Assembly: GCF_014656095.1 (NCBI RefSeq)
Contig: NZ_BNBT01000012.1
Span: 38,792 to 102,791 of the forward strand
Length of the DNA: 64,000 bases
DNA from: Streptomyces longispororuber
Lineage (GTDB): Bacteria; Actinomycetota; Actinomycetes; Streptomycetales; Streptomycetaceae
Reading direction: 5' to 3'
A program made the translations under genes and the position numbers. A model generated the notes under the pieces. That model saw only the letters and a program-made list of their open reading frames with translations. It searched no databases and was not told where the DNA came from. Shown here one piece after another: positions 45,391 to 54,013 of the stretch (position 1 is its first letter; each line of letters starts with the position of its first letter).

Positions 45391-47091
45391 ATGGCAAAGC
45401 AGGACAGACCTCTGGGCCGCAGATCCCTCCTCTCCGGCGCCGCCGCCGTCGCCGGTGGCGCGGCCGTCAGCACCGCCCTGCCCGCGAGCGCCCAGGCCGC
45501 GCCCCGGTCGGCCGCCGCCATGGCGGCCGCGACGGCGGTCGACACCGCCACGACGCCGGACTACATCACCGTCCAGCCCGGCGACCCCCGCTTCCCCGAC
45601 CTGGTCCGCGGCATCAACCAGCGCTGGGTCGCCGACCCCGACTACGTGCGCCTGGTCACCACCACCGGCCAGGCGGTGCGGGCCGTGCAGGACGCGGTCG
45701 CCGCGGGCAAGCGGCTCACGGTGCGCAGCGGCGGCCACTGCTACGAGGACTTCGTCTTCAACAAGGACGTCCAGGTCGTCATCGACATGTCCGGCATGAC
45801 GCGGGTCTACTACGACGAGGGCCGCAACGCCTTCGCCGTCGAGGGCGGCGCCTCCAACCTGCAGATCTACGAGACGCTCTACAAGCTGTACGGCGTCACG
45901 CTCCCGGCGGGCTCCTGTGCCTCCGTCGGCGCCGGCGGCCACATATCCGGCGGCGGCTACGGTCTGCTCTCCCGGCTGCACGGCCTGACCGTCGACCACC
46001 TCTACGGCGTCGAGGTCGTCACGGTGGACCGGAACGGCACCGCCAGGGCGGTCGTCGCCACCCGCGACTCCGGCGACGAGCGCCTCAGGGACCTGTGGTG
46101 GGCCCACACCGGCGGTGGCGGCGGCAACTTCGGCCTGATCACCCGGTACTGGCTGCGCTCGCCCGGCGCCACCGGCACCGACCCCTCCAAGCTCCTTCCG
46201 AAGCCCCCGTCCGAGGTCTTCGTGCACGCCACGGCCTTCCCCTGGAAGGACATGACCGAGGCGTCCTTCACCCGGCTGCTGCAGAACTGGGGCACCTGGC
46301 ACGAGCAGAACAGCGCGCCGGACTCCAAGTACAACTCGCTGTTCGGCCTGCTGAAGCTGAACCAGAAGGCCAGTGCCAACTCGGAGATCGTGCTGCTCAC
46401 GCAGATGGACGCCACGGTCCCCAACGCCCAGGCGCTCCTCGACGACTACCTGGCCGCCGTCTCGGCGGGCGTGGGCGTCACCCGCCGGGCGATGACCCAG
46501 CGGGCGGGCGAGCACGCGGCCATGCCGCAGTTCGCCAAGCCGCGCACGCTGCCCTGGTACATCGCCACCGACTACCTCAGCGGCGGCAACCCCACGCTGT
46601 ACGGCAAGTACAAGTCGGCGTACGCGCGCAAGGGCTTCTCCGCCCACCAGATCAAGGCGATGTACAAGCACCTGACGCGCACCGACTACAGCAACGGCGA
46701 CGCCCTGCTCCAGGTCGACTCGTACGGCTGCCGCATCAACAGCGTCAAGCCCGGCGACACCGCCGTGCCGCAGCGCGACTCGGTGCTCAAGCTCCAGTAC
46801 CAGACCTACTGGACCAACCCGGCCGACGAGGCCAAGCACCTCGCCTGGATCCGCGAGTTCTACCAGGAGGTGTACGCGGAGACCGGCGGCGTCCCGGTGC
46901 CGAACGAGATCAACGACGGCTGCTACGTCAACTACCCCGACAAGGACCTCGGCGACGCCGCCTGGAACACCTCGTCGACGGCGTGGAACAGCCTCTACTA
47001 CAAGGACAACTACGCCCGCCTGCAGAAGGCCAAGGCGACCTGGGACCCGAAGAACGTCTTCCGCCACGCCCAGTCGGTCCGCCTGCCGTAA
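45391..47091 (+). CDS. Tat-exported FAD-linked oxidoreductase (berberine-bridge type)
   Basis: 566 residues from ATG 45391 (GTGAGG five bases upstream). The Tat signal has the twin-arginine GRRSLLSG and a cleavable alanine-rich core. An FAD_binding_4 domain follows with RSGGHCYED: H116 is the expected 8-alpha-histidyl flavin ligand. PAGSCASVGAGGHISGGGYG provides C176 as the second, 6-S-cysteinyl link, so the flavin is probably bound bicovalently. The BBE motif DPKNVFRHAQSV ends the protein. Such enzymes oxidise sugars, oligosaccharides or secondary metabolites with oxygen. It stands alone between regulators, so its substrate cannot be inferred. Confidence 0.9.
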   Translation: MAKQDRPLGRRSLLSGAAAVAGGAAVSTALPASAQAAPRSAAAMAAATAVDTATTPDYITVQPGDPRFPDLVRGINQRWVADPDYVRLVTTTGQAVRAVQDAVAAGKRLTVRSGGHCYEDFVFNKDVQVVIDMSGMTRVYYDEGRNAFAVEGGASNLQIYETLYKLYGVTLPAGSCASVGAGGHISGGGYGLLSRLHGLTVDHLYGVEVVTVDRNGTARAVVATRDSGDERLRDLWWAHTGGGGGNFGLITRYWLRSPGATGTDPSKLLPKPPSEVFVHATAFPWKDMTEASFTRLLQNWGTWHEQNSAPDSKYNSLFGLLKLNQKASANSEIVLLTQMDATVPNAQALLDDYLAAVSAGVGVTRRAMTQRAGEHAAMPQFAKPRTLPWYIATDYLSGGNPTLYGKYKSAYARKGFSAHQIKAMYKHLTRTDYSNGDALLQVDSYGCRINSVKPGDTAVPQRDSVLKLQYQTYWTNPADEAKHLAWIREFYQEVYAETGGVPVPNEINDGCYVNYPDKDLGDAAWNTSSTAWNSLYYKDNYARLQKAKATWDPKNVFRHAQSVRLP

Positions 47092-47100
47092 GCGGTGCGC

Positions 47101-47168
47101 CGCAGTTCCCCGCGCCCCGCAGGTGAGCGCCCCGCACACAAGCGCCCGAAGGGGCGCGGGGAACTGCG
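47101..47168. terminator. 18-bp inverted repeat between convergent genes (common Streptomyces element)
   Basis: CGCAGTTCCCCGCGCCCC (47101-47118) and its exact complement (47151-47168) are separated by 32 bp. This element is familiar from many Streptomyces intergenic regions. It lies ten bases after the oxidoreductase stop and can serve as bidirectional terminator. Confidence 0.75.
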
Positions 47169-47206
47169 CGACAAGCCACAACGCACCCGCGGTCAGCAGC
47201 GAGCGA

Positions 47207-47971
47207 TCAGCCCCGCAGAGCCCTCCCGAAACCGGAAGCAAGAGGCATCCGTAAACCGATGGGCGGCGGAGCCGCCAGCGCGTCCTCCAGGGGCCGGGCG
47301 TACGGGTACCCGTACAACGACCCCCGCACGAAGTCCGCGGCCAGCGCCAGCACCTCGTCGTGGTGCTGGCTCAGCCGGTGGCCGTCGGAGTGGACCTCGA
47401 ACCGGCACACGTCCCGGTTCGCCTTCTTCGCCCGCTCCGCCAGGCGGAACGACAGCTCGGGGTCGGTCCGCTCGTCGTTCGTGCCGTGCACGATGAGCAC
47501 CTGCCGCCCGGCGAGCTGCTTCACCGGCTCGGGCGGCGCCGCCACGTCCTCCTCGGGCAGCCACGGGGCGAGCGCGAGCACGGACTGGACGGCACAGTGC
47601 CCGGCCGCGCGCAGCGCCGCCCGGCCGCCCATGTCGACCCCGGCCAGGCACACCGGCACGTCGCCGTAGCGGCGCACCACCTCGTCGGCCGCCCACTCCG
47701 CGTCCCGCGCCAGCTCGGCCTCCGTGCCGTTCCAGCCGCTCACCCGGTAGCGCACCACGTGCGCCACGAGGCCGTCCGGGCGCCCGGCGCGGGCGAGCCG
47801 CCGCCCCAGGGAGCGCACCGCCGCCGCGGCGAGGAAGGACGGCTTGCGGGTCGAGGTGGCGTGGCCGCCCGGCAGGAGCAGCACCACCGCGCTCACCGTC
47901 GCGGGGCGCGTGCCGATCGACCGGCCGAGCGCGGCCGTGCGCGCCGGACGGGAGGTCGCTTGCTGAGCCAT
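47207..47971 (-). CDS. Alpha/beta-hydrolase (dienelactone-hydrolase-like)
   Basis: 254 residues from ATG 47971. VSAVVLLLPGGHATSTR begins the fold with the oxyanion region, VIVHGTNDERTDP is the acid strand and HSDGHRLSQHHDEV carries the histidine. The nucleophile elbow reads CLAGVDMGGRAA, that is, aspartate in the place of the usual serine or cysteine. The protein may use an Asp nucleophile or have lost classical esterase activity. It is transcribed away from adenosine deaminase. No ribosome site is visible. Confidence 0.75.
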   Translation of the reverse strand: MAQQATSRPARTAALGRSIGTRPATVSAVVLLLPGGHATSTRKPSFLAAAAVRSLGRRLARAGRPDGLVAHVVRYRVSGWNGTEAELARDAEWAADEVVRRYGDVPVCLAGVDMGGRAALRAAGHCAVQSVLALAPWLPEEDVAAPPEPVKQLAGRQVLIVHGTNDERTDPELSFRLAERAKKANRDVCRFEVHSDGHRLSQHHDEVLALAADFVRGSLYGYPYARPLEDALAAPPPIGLRMPLASGFGRALRG

Positions 47972-48044
47972 GGCAGAACAGTGGCAGAAGACACGCCGTA
48001 TGCCACCCGTCCGCCTGGTCACCGTTCCGTATCGACCAGTGAGT

Positions 48045-48058
48045 TCTACGCGCGTAGG
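48045..48058 (+). promoter_or_regulatory. Candidate nucleoside-regulon operator before adenosine deaminase
   Basis: TCTACGCGCGTAGG matches the palindrome TCTACGCGCGTAGA at 13 of 14 positions. It lies just upstream of a TAGAGT hexamer (48062-48067) that could be the -10 element, 6 bp before the ATG. Confidence 0.75.
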
Positions 48059-48073
48059 CGTTAGAGTGCGAAA

Positions 48074-49267
48074 ATGACGAGCCAGATCAACAAGATCACT
48101 GAAGGAAGCGGTCACACGGGCCGTGGCACCGCCCCGGGCACCCCGGACTCCGAGCAGATCCGCCGCGCCCCGAAGGTCCTGCTCCACGACCACCTCGACG
48201 GCGGCCTGCGCCCCGGGACCGTCGTCGACCTGGCCCGCGACTGCGGGTACGCGGGCCTGCCCGAGACCGACCCCGACAAGCTCGGCGTCTGGTTCCGCGA
48301 GGCCGCGGACTCCGGCTCGCTGGAGCGGTACCTGGAGACGTTCGCGCACACCTGCGCCGTCATGCAGACCAAGGACGCCCTCAGGCGCGTCGCCGCCGAG
48401 TGCGCCGAGGACCTCGCCGAGGACGGCGTCGTCTACGCCGAGGTGCGCTACGCCCCCGAGCAGCACCTGGAGGCCGGCCTGACCCTCGAAGAGGTCGTCG
48501 AGGCCGTCAACGAGGGCTTCCGCGAGGGCGAGCGGCGCGCCCGGGCCAACGGCCACCGCATCCGCGTCGGCGCCCTGCTCACCGCCATGCGGCACGCGGC
48601 CCGCGCCCTGGAGATCGCCGAACTCGCCAACCGCTACCGCGACTCGGGCGTCGCCGGGTTCGACATCGCGGGCGCCGAGGCGGGCTTCCCTCCCACCCGC
48701 CACCTCGACGCCTTCGAGTACCTCAAGCGCGAGAACAACCACTTCACCATCCACGCCGGCGAGGCCTTCGGCCTGCCCTCCATCTGGCAGGCCCTCCAGT
48801 GGTGCGGCGCCGACCGCCTCGGCCACGGCGTGCGCATCATCGACGACATCAAGGTCGCCGAGGACGGCACGGTGCAGCTCGGCCGCCTCGCCTCCTACGT
48901 CCGCGACAAGCGCATCCCGCTGGAGCTGTGCCCGAGCTCCAACCTCCAGACCGGCGCCGCGACGTCGTACGCCGAGCACCCGATCGGGCTGCTCCGGCGA
49001 CTGCACTTCCGGGCCACCGTGAACACGGACAACCGCCTGATGTCCGGCACCAGCATGAGCCGCGAGTTCGAGCACCTCGTGGAGACCTTCGGCTACACGC
49101 TCGACGACATGCAGTGGTTCACCGTCAATGCCATGAAGTCGGCGTTCATTCCTTTCGACGAACGCCTCGCGATGATCAATGACGTCATCAAGCCCGGATA
49201 CGCCGAACTCAAGTCCGAATGGCTGTTCCGCCAGACCGCCTCCACCAGCGGTTCCATCGACAGCTAA
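48074..49267 (+). CDS. add: Adenosine deaminase
   Basis: 397 residues. The zinc ligands [10 protein letters not shown] (H38, H40), the catalytic HAGEAFG, the LGHGVRI loop and the late zinc ligand segment [10 protein letters not shown] are all present. It hydrolyses adenosine and deoxyadenosine to (deoxy)inosine and ammonia in the cytoplasm. The TDN in place of TDD is a frequent variant in Actinobacteria. The ATG lacks a Shine-Dalgarno sequence and lies 6 bp after a -10-like TAGAGT, so the mRNA may be leaderless. Control by nucleosides is suggested by the operator at 48045. Confidence 0.95.
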   Translation: MTSQINKITEGSGHTGRGTAPGTPDSEQIRRAPKVLLHDHLDGGLRPGTVVDLARDCGYAGLPETDPDKLGVWFREAADSGSLERYLETFAHTCAVMQTKDALRRVAAECAEDLAEDGVVYAEVRYAPEQHLEAGLTLEEVVEAVNEGFREGERRARANGHRIRVGALLTAMRHAARALEIAELANRYRDSGVAGFDIAGAEAGFPPTRHLDAFEYLKRENNHFTIHAGEAFGLPSIWQALQWCGADRLGHGVRIIDDIKVAEDGTVQLGRLASYVRDKRIPLELCPSSNLQTGAATSYAEHPIGLLRRLHFRATVNTDNRLMSGTSMSREFEHLVETFGYTLDDMQWFTVNAMKSAFIPFDERLAMINDVIKPGYAELKSEWLFRQTASTSGSIDS

Positions 49268-49288
49268 ACGGATTTTGTACGTCAACGG

Positions 49289-49318
49289 AGCGGCCGGGAC
49301 TACCACCTCCCGGCCGCT
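49289..49318 (+). terminator. Terminator of add
   Basis: An 11-bp perfect stem (49289-49299 and 49308-49318) with an 8-nt loop, followed by TTTCGG. Confidence 0.8.
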
Positions 49319-49397
49319 TTCGGCTGTTTGCGGGCCTCACCGGGGGGTGTTTAACGTCGGGCACCGCTCAACGCCCCCGGACCAAGGACGCATTGCC

Positions 49398-49874
49398 ATG
49401 AAGCAGTCTGCCGCCAAGACCCTCGGTGTCGCCGCGCTCGGTGCCGCCTTCGCCGCCCTCGGCGCGGGTGCCGCGCACGCGGCCCCGGCCACCGTCGCGG
49501 ACCCCGCGACCACCCTGGAGACCGTCACCACGACGCTGCCCCTGGACCAGGCCGCGGGCACCCTGCCGGCCGGGGCGCCCGAGTCCCTCACCGCGGGCCA
49601 GGACGCCCTCACGAGCGGGGTGGCCGCGCCCGGCCCCGCCGTCGACCACCTCGTCCCGTCGCTGCCGACCGACACGGTGGAGGGCGCCACGAAGACCGCC
49701 ACCGCGCCGGGCGACGACGAGGGCGAGGACGGCGAGAAGGCGACCCGCTCGGCCGGGCCGGAGTCCGGCGCGCAGGGGGCGGCCGACCCGGTCACCCAGC
49801 TCCTCGGCGGCCTGCCCACGCAGGGCCTGTCCGCCGAGGGCCTGCCGACGCAGGGCCTCGGCCTGCCGCTCTGA
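49398..49874 (+). CDS. Small secreted protein of unknown function
   Basis: 158 residues from ATG 49398. A clear signal peptide (KTLGVAALGAAFAALGAGAA, cleavage near AHA-AP) is followed by a low-complexity, acidic, Ala/Pro/Thr-rich mature part without cysteines. The end repeats GLPTQGLSAEGLPTQGLGLP. It resembles other short Streptomyces secreted proteins with repeating leucine-rich tails. No enzymatic motif is seen. A role at the envelope is likely but unknown. Confidence 0.75.
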   Translation: MKQSAAKTLGVAALGAAFAALGAGAAHAAPATVADPATTLETVTTTLPLDQAAGTLPAGAPESLTAGQDALTSGVAAPGPAVDHLVPSLPTDTVEGATKTATAPGDDEGEDGEKATRSAGPESGAQGAADPVTQLLGGLPTQGLSAEGLPTQGLGLPL

Positions 49875-49913
49875 CCCACGCTCCACCCGGCGCGCACCGC
49901 GCCGCACACGACT

Positions 49914-49945
49914 GACGGGGCGCACCCTTGGGGGTGCGCCCCGTC
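49914..49945. terminator. Bidirectional terminator
   Basis: A perfect 14-bp stem (49914-49927 and 49932-49945) with a 4-nt loop lies between the convergent secreted-protein and PspC-domain genes. Confidence 0.85.
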
Positions 49946-49979
49946 GTCGTGCGCGTGGGCACGAGCCGCGCCCGGGAGG

Positions 49980-50180
49980 TCACCAGGCGGGCTTGGCCTT
50001 GCCCTCGGTCGGCAGCAGGATCCACAGCGCGACGTACAGCAGGAACTGGGGTCCGGGCAGCAGGCACGACAGGACGAAGATGACGCGCATGGTCCTCGCC
50101 GACATGCCGAAGCGGCGGGCGAGGGCGGCGCACACACCGCCGATCATGCGGCCGTCGGTGGGGCGGACAAGGGCGGACAT
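49980..50180 (-). CDS. PspC-domain membrane protein
   Basis: 66 residues from ATG 50180 with an AAGGAG site. It is a single PspC domain: DGRMIGGVCAALARRFGMSA, then a hydrophobic helix LPGPQFLLYVALWILLPTEG. PspC-type proteins sense envelope stress or stabilise the membrane. The much longer open frame upstream of the ATG is not real, as the ribosome site and domain start both support 50180. Confidence 0.88.
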   Translation of the reverse strand: MSALVRPTDGRMIGGVCAALARRFGMSARTMRVIFVLSCLLPGPQFLLYVALWILLPTEGKAKPAW

Positions 50181-50284
50181 GGTGACTCCTTCACGGGCCG
50201 AGGTCGGATCGCGTACGAGAGGCAACGGCTTCCGTATACCCCGATGACTCCACGGTAGGAGCCCGGGCACCACCGGGCATCGGG

Positions 50285-50848
50285 CTACGGGGCGATCCCG
50301 ACCCTGGGAATCGTCGGGGTCGACCCCTGAGTGACCTCCTCCCGCGGGCGGTGCGCCCGGGGGCGCACACCCCGGCGGCGCGCTCCGCGGCGGCGGCGCA
50401 GCCGGGCCCGCACGGCGGGCACCACGGCGACGTGGACGAGCGCCACGCCCACGGTGTTCAGGAACAGCGAGTCGATGTCCACGACCTGCCCCGGCACCCC
50501 GGTCTGGAGCAGCTCGATGCCGAGCGAGAGCAGCGCGCCCGCCGCGACCGTACGGGCCAGCGAGGCCAGCGGCGACACGTCGATGCGGCCCCCCACCAGC
50601 GGCAGCAGCGCCCCGAGCGGCGCGAGCAGCAGCAGCGCCCCGCCGATCTGCCGCGCCGCCTGCTCGGGCCCGCGCGCCAGGTCGGCCTTGATGCCGGCCA
50701 GCGGCTCCAGATTCGCGGCGCTCACCCAGGGCACGTCCAGCGGCCGCAGCGTGATCCACGCGACGACCAGGAGATGCGCGGCGAGGAGGACCCCTCCCGC
50801 CGCGCGCAAGCGAATGGCGGCACCGCGCCCGCCCGAGCCTTGACGCAC
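50285..50848 (-). CDS. VanZ-family membrane protein
   Basis: 187 residues from GTG 50848; TTG 50857 is an alternative. About four to five membrane segments: LLAAHLLVVAWITLR, ALLLLAPLGALLPLVGG, LARTVAAGALLSLGIELLQT. LLSLGIELLQTG and VDIDSLFLNTVG are the VanZ motifs. VanZ proteins give low-level glycopeptide tolerance in enterococci, but most actinobacterial members have unknown roles. The C-terminus is strongly basic. Confidence 0.82.
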   Translation of the reverse strand: MRQGSGGRGAAIRLRAAGGVLLAAHLLVVAWITLRPLDVPWVSAANLEPLAGIKADLARGPEQAARQIGGALLLLAPLGALLPLVGGRIDVSPLASLARTVAAGALLSLGIELLQTGVPGQVVDIDSLFLNTVGVALVHVAVVPAVRARLRRRRGARRRGVRPRAHRPREEVTQGSTPTIPRVGIAP

Positions 50849-50917
50849 GCCCCCCAAGACGCGCCGGGCGGCGGGATCGGTTCCGCGCGGGTCACAACGG
50901 CCCCTGCCCCGGCCCCT

Positions 50918-51523
50918 TCACGACTCCACGGGCCGGGAGGGCGGCGCCACCCGGCCGGGCCGTTCCCGGACCTCCGGGGTGCACTCGTAGCGGCGCGGGT
51001 CCGTCCCGGCCGGCCCGCCGAGCAGCACCGCCCCGCCGTCCGACGCGGCGCTCTCCGCGTACGTGCACACGAGCTGGGAGAGCGCGGCCGTCGGCAGCTC
51101 CTGCGGGCGCCTGCTGAGCCGCAGCGCCTCGCCCGGGTCGCCGGACCGGGGGCCGGTGACGGTGAGGCCCCGGCGCACCTCCGTGGTGTACCCGGCCTGC
51201 TTCTCGTCCGCCGCGGGCGCGGCGGACAGCTCGGTCAGGAGCGCCCGCGCGATCCGCACCCGGTCCGTGCCGCCCGCTTGCCCGGGCACGCGGACGGTCC
51301 GGTCCACCGGGACGAGCCGGCCCGAGCACACCAGGAAGATCTGCACGGGCACGCCGGTCGCCCGGTCGCGCGCCGAGATGCCCGACGCCGACGCCCCGCA
51401 CGGCACCCGCGAGGGCGCGGCGCCGAAGTCGGTGGGCACCTCGGTGGAGCGGATGCCGCACCCGGCCAGCACGGTGGTGAGCGCGGCGGCGGCAAGGACG
51501 CCCCGCAGGCCTCGCCTGGTCAT
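50918..51523 (-). CDS. Lipoprotein co-encoded with AfsQ1/AfsQ2
   Basis: 201 residues with lipobox TTVLAGCGIRS (cysteine 22). The mature part has a beta-rich GerMN-like character (GVPVQIFLVCSGRLVPVDRT, then DRVRIARALLTELSAAP). Its ATG overlaps the stop of the sensor kinase by four bases, so it is made together with the kinase. I recall the S. coelicolor counterpart as a lipoprotein in the afsQ operon. It may modulate the sensor at the outer face of the membrane. Confidence 0.85.
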   Translation of the reverse strand: MTRRGLRGVLAAAALTTVLAGCGIRSTEVPTDFGAAPSRVPCGASASGISARDRATGVPVQIFLVCSGRLVPVDRTVRVPGQAGGTDRVRIARALLTELSAAPAADEKQAGYTTEVRRGLTVTGPRSGDPGEALRLSRRPQELPTAALSQLVCTYAESAASDGGAVLLGGPAGTDPRRYECTPEVRERPGRVAPPSRPVES

Positions 51524-53127
51524 GTCTCTTCCTTGCCTTCCTCGGAACGTTCCCCGGCCCGGCCGGCCCCGGCCGCCCCGCCGGCGCCCGCGCCGGACTC
51601 CGGCTCGGCCGTCAGCGGCGAGGCGTCGCGCGGCAGCCGCAGCGTGAACACCGCGCCGCCCGCGGGCGCGTTCGCCGCCGTGATCTCGCCGCCGTGGATG
51701 TGCGCGTTCTCCAGCGCGATGGACAGGCCGAGCCCGCTGCCCTCCGACCGCGGCCGGGACGCGCTCGCCTTGTAGAAGCGGTCGAAGACGTGCGGCAGGA
51801 CGTCCTCGGGGATGCCCGGGCCGCCGTCCTTCACGGAGACCACCAGGCTGTCGCCGTCCAGGCGCACCGACACCTTCACCGGGGAGCCGCCGTGCTTGAG
51901 CGCGTTGCCGATGAGGTTGGCCAGGATCACGTCCAGGCGGCGCGGGTCGAGCCGGGCCATGATGCCGCGCTCGGCGTCCAGGTCGACGGCGTCCAGCCAG
52001 GCGCGCGCGTCGATGCAGGCGGTGATCTGGTCGGCGATGTCGACGTCGTCGAGGACGAGCCTGGCGGTGCCCGCGTCGAAGCGGGTGACCTCCATCAGGT
52101 TCTCCACGAGGTCGTTCAGGCGCCGCGTCTCGCTCACCACGAGCCGCACCGCGGGCTCGATCATCGGGTCGACGCTGCCGGTCTCGGCGTCCAGCTCCTC
52201 CTCAAGGACCTCCGTCACCGCCGTGATCGCGGTCAGCGGCGTACGCAGCTCGTGCGACATGTCCGCCACGAAGCGCCGGCTCGCCTCGTCCCGGGCGCTC
52301 ATGTCCGCGACCTTCTTCTCCAGGTTCTCCGCCGTGCGGTTGAACGTACGGGACAGATCGGCCAGCTCGTCGGTCCCGGACACCCGCAGCCGGGTGTCCA
52401 GCTTGCCCTCGCCGAGACGGCGCGCGGCCACCCCCAGGCGGTGCACCGGCTTCAGGACCGTCGTCGCGGCGGCCTGCGCGAGCAGCGCGGAGCCGACCAG
52501 CGCGAGCGCCGTGGCGATGGCGAGCGACCAGCCCAGCGAGCTGAGGTCCTTCGCCTCCGGCTCCAGGGACTTCAGCATGTACCCCGTCGGACCGCCCCCG
52601 ACGATCCGCGTGCCGCCGACGAGGTAGGGCGTACCGTGCTCGACGGTCCGCTGCCAGTACAGGTGGTACGGGCTCTTGTTGCCGTCGGTGAGCGGCTGCT
52701 CCTTGCGCACGGCCTCACGCAGCGCCTTCGGCACCTTGGCGAGGGTGAACCCGTCCAGGTCGGAGTAGCCGTGGATACGCCGGCCGCCGGGGTCCTCCCC
52801 GACCAGGAGCACGCTGTAGCGCTGGCTGCTCTTGGCCATCTGGCCGGCGGCGGCCTGCAGCGCGTCCTGCGTGGGGTTCGGCGGCAGCGCGCCCGCGCGG
52901 GTCTGCATCTGCTGCCGGAAGTCCTTCAGCGCGGCGTCCTGCGCGCGCGTCAGCACGGCCTCGCGGTTGAGCCAGTACGCGATGCCGGACGCGGACACCG
53001 CCGCGGTCAGCGCCACCAGGGCGAAGACGACGACGAGCCGCAGCCGCAGGCTCGTGAAGCGCAGGCCGGACCAGAGTGCCTTGCGGACCGCGGACAGGCC
53101 GCGGGACTGGTCGTGCGGATCTGTCAC
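51520..53127 (-). CDS. afsQ2: Two-component sensor histidine kinase AfsQ2
   Basis: 535 residues from GTG 53127. Membrane segments at about 30-52 and 197-220 enclose an extracellular sensor. A HAMP domain follows, then the H-box FVADMSHELRTPLTAIT with H292 and the ATPase boxes LIGNALKHGG, DGGPGIPED and GSGLGLSIALENAH. It phosphorylates AfsQ1. GTGA overlaps join it to the regulator gene before and to the lipoprotein gene after. In S. coelicolor this pair responds to nitrogen-rich conditions (glutamate) and activates antibiotic production. Gene order and length match that system as I recall it. Confidence 0.93.
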   Translation of the reverse strand: MTDPHDQSRGLSAVRKALWSGLRFTSLRLRLVVVFALVALTAAVSASGIAYWLNREAVLTRAQDAALKDFRQQMQTRAGALPPNPTQDALQAAAGQMAKSSQRYSVLLVGEDPGGRRIHGYSDLDGFTLAKVPKALREAVRKEQPLTDGNKSPYHLYWQRTVEHGTPYLVGGTRIVGGGPTGYMLKSLEPEAKDLSSLGWSLAIATALALVGSALLAQAAATTVLKPVHRLGVAARRLGEGKLDTRLRVSGTDELADLSRTFNRTAENLEKKVADMSARDEASRRFVADMSHELRTPLTAITAVTEVLEEELDAETGSVDPMIEPAVRLVVSETRRLNDLVENLMEVTRFDAGTARLVLDDVDIADQITACIDARAWLDAVDLDAERGIMARLDPRRLDVILANLIGNALKHGGSPVKVSVRLDGDSLVVSVKDGGPGIPEDVLPHVFDRFYKASASRPRSEGSGLGLSIALENAHIHGGEITAANAPAGGAVFTLRLPRDASPLTAEPESGAGAGGAAGAGRAGERSEEGKEET

Positions 53128-53801
53128 TGAGGCGCGTCCAGCCGGTAGCCCACGCCGCGCACGGTACGGATCAGCGTCGGCGAGGACGGCACGTCCTCGA
53201 CCTTGGCGCGCAGGCGCTGCACGCACGCGTCCACGAGCCGCGAGTCGCCCAGGTAGTCGTGCTCCCACACCAGGCGCAGGAGCTGCTGCCGCGACAGGGC
53301 CTGGCCGGGCCGCCGGCTCAGCTCCAGCAGGAGCCGCAGCTCGGTCGGCGTGAGCTGCAGGTCCTCGCCGTTCTTCGTCACCGTCATCGCCGCGCGGTCG
53401 ATCACCAGCGAGCCGAACGTGGCCGCGTCGTTCGCCTCCCGCTCGCCGCGGCGCAGGACCGCCCGGATCCGGGCGTCGAGCACACGCCCCTGCACCGGCT
53501 TGACCACGTAGTCGTCGGCCCCCGACTCGAGGCCCACGACCACGTCGATGTCGTCGCTGCGCGCGGTCAGCAGGATGATCGGCAACTGGTCGGTGCGCCG
53601 GATGCGGCGGCACACCTCGAAGCCGTCGATGCCGGGCAGCATCACATCCAGCACGATCAGGTCCGGCCGCTGCTCGCTCAGGAGCTTCAGGCCGTCCTCG
53701 CCGGTGGCAGCAGTGGCCACCCGGTGACCCTGGCGCGTCAGTGAGAGCTCCAGGGCCGTCCGGATGGCGTCGTCGTCCTCGATCAGCAACAGGGAAGGCA
53801 C
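53124..53801 (-). CDS. afsQ1: OmpR-type response regulator AfsQ1
   Basis: 225 residues from GTG 53801, which puts the phosphoacceptor of VLDVMLPG at D52 as in the known protein. An in-frame ATG at 53810 with GGGACAG upstream would add three residues. The receiver domain (LLLIEDDDAIRTALEL) is followed by an OmpR winged helix (LTPTELRLLLELSRRPGQAL; LVWEHDYLGDSRLVDACVQR; VRGVGYRLD). It is divergent from sigQ, with an exact AfsQ1-type binding site between them. It overlaps afsQ2 by four bases. Confidence 0.93.
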   Translation of the reverse strand: MPSLLLIEDDDAIRTALELSLTRQGHRVATAATGEDGLKLLSEQRPDLIVLDVMLPGIDGFEVCRRIRRTDQLPIILLTARSDDIDVVVGLESGADDYVVKPVQGRVLDARIRAVLRRGEREANDAATFGSLVIDRAAMTVTKNGEDLQLTPTELRLLLELSRRPGQALSRQQLLRLVWEHDYLGDSRLVDACVQRLRAKVEDVPSSPTLIRTVRGVGYRLDAPQ

Positions 53802-53915
53802 GAACGTCATTCTGTCCCATGGCGCGGGCCCAGTTCGACTGTTGGCCGGCGTCTCACACGGCACCCACACGAGCGAACGGCGTCGTCGATCTTGGACGGT
53901 GGCGCCACGACCCCT

Positions 53916-53931
53916 GTGACAGGCCTGTGAC
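53916..53931. promoter_or_regulatory. AfsQ1 binding site in the afsQ1-sigQ promoter region
   Basis: GTGAC-AGGCCT-GTGAC matches the known AfsQ1 consensus GTnAC-n6-GTnAC exactly. It lies between the divergent afsQ1 and sigQ genes, so AfsQ1 probably controls both. Confidence 0.8.
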
Positions 53932-54013
53932 AGTCGGCGGACACCGCCATGAAGTCGCTCCGGCAGAGTTTTGGTCACACGGAAATCCCAGACTCCACGA
54001 CGGGGGGCGCGAG

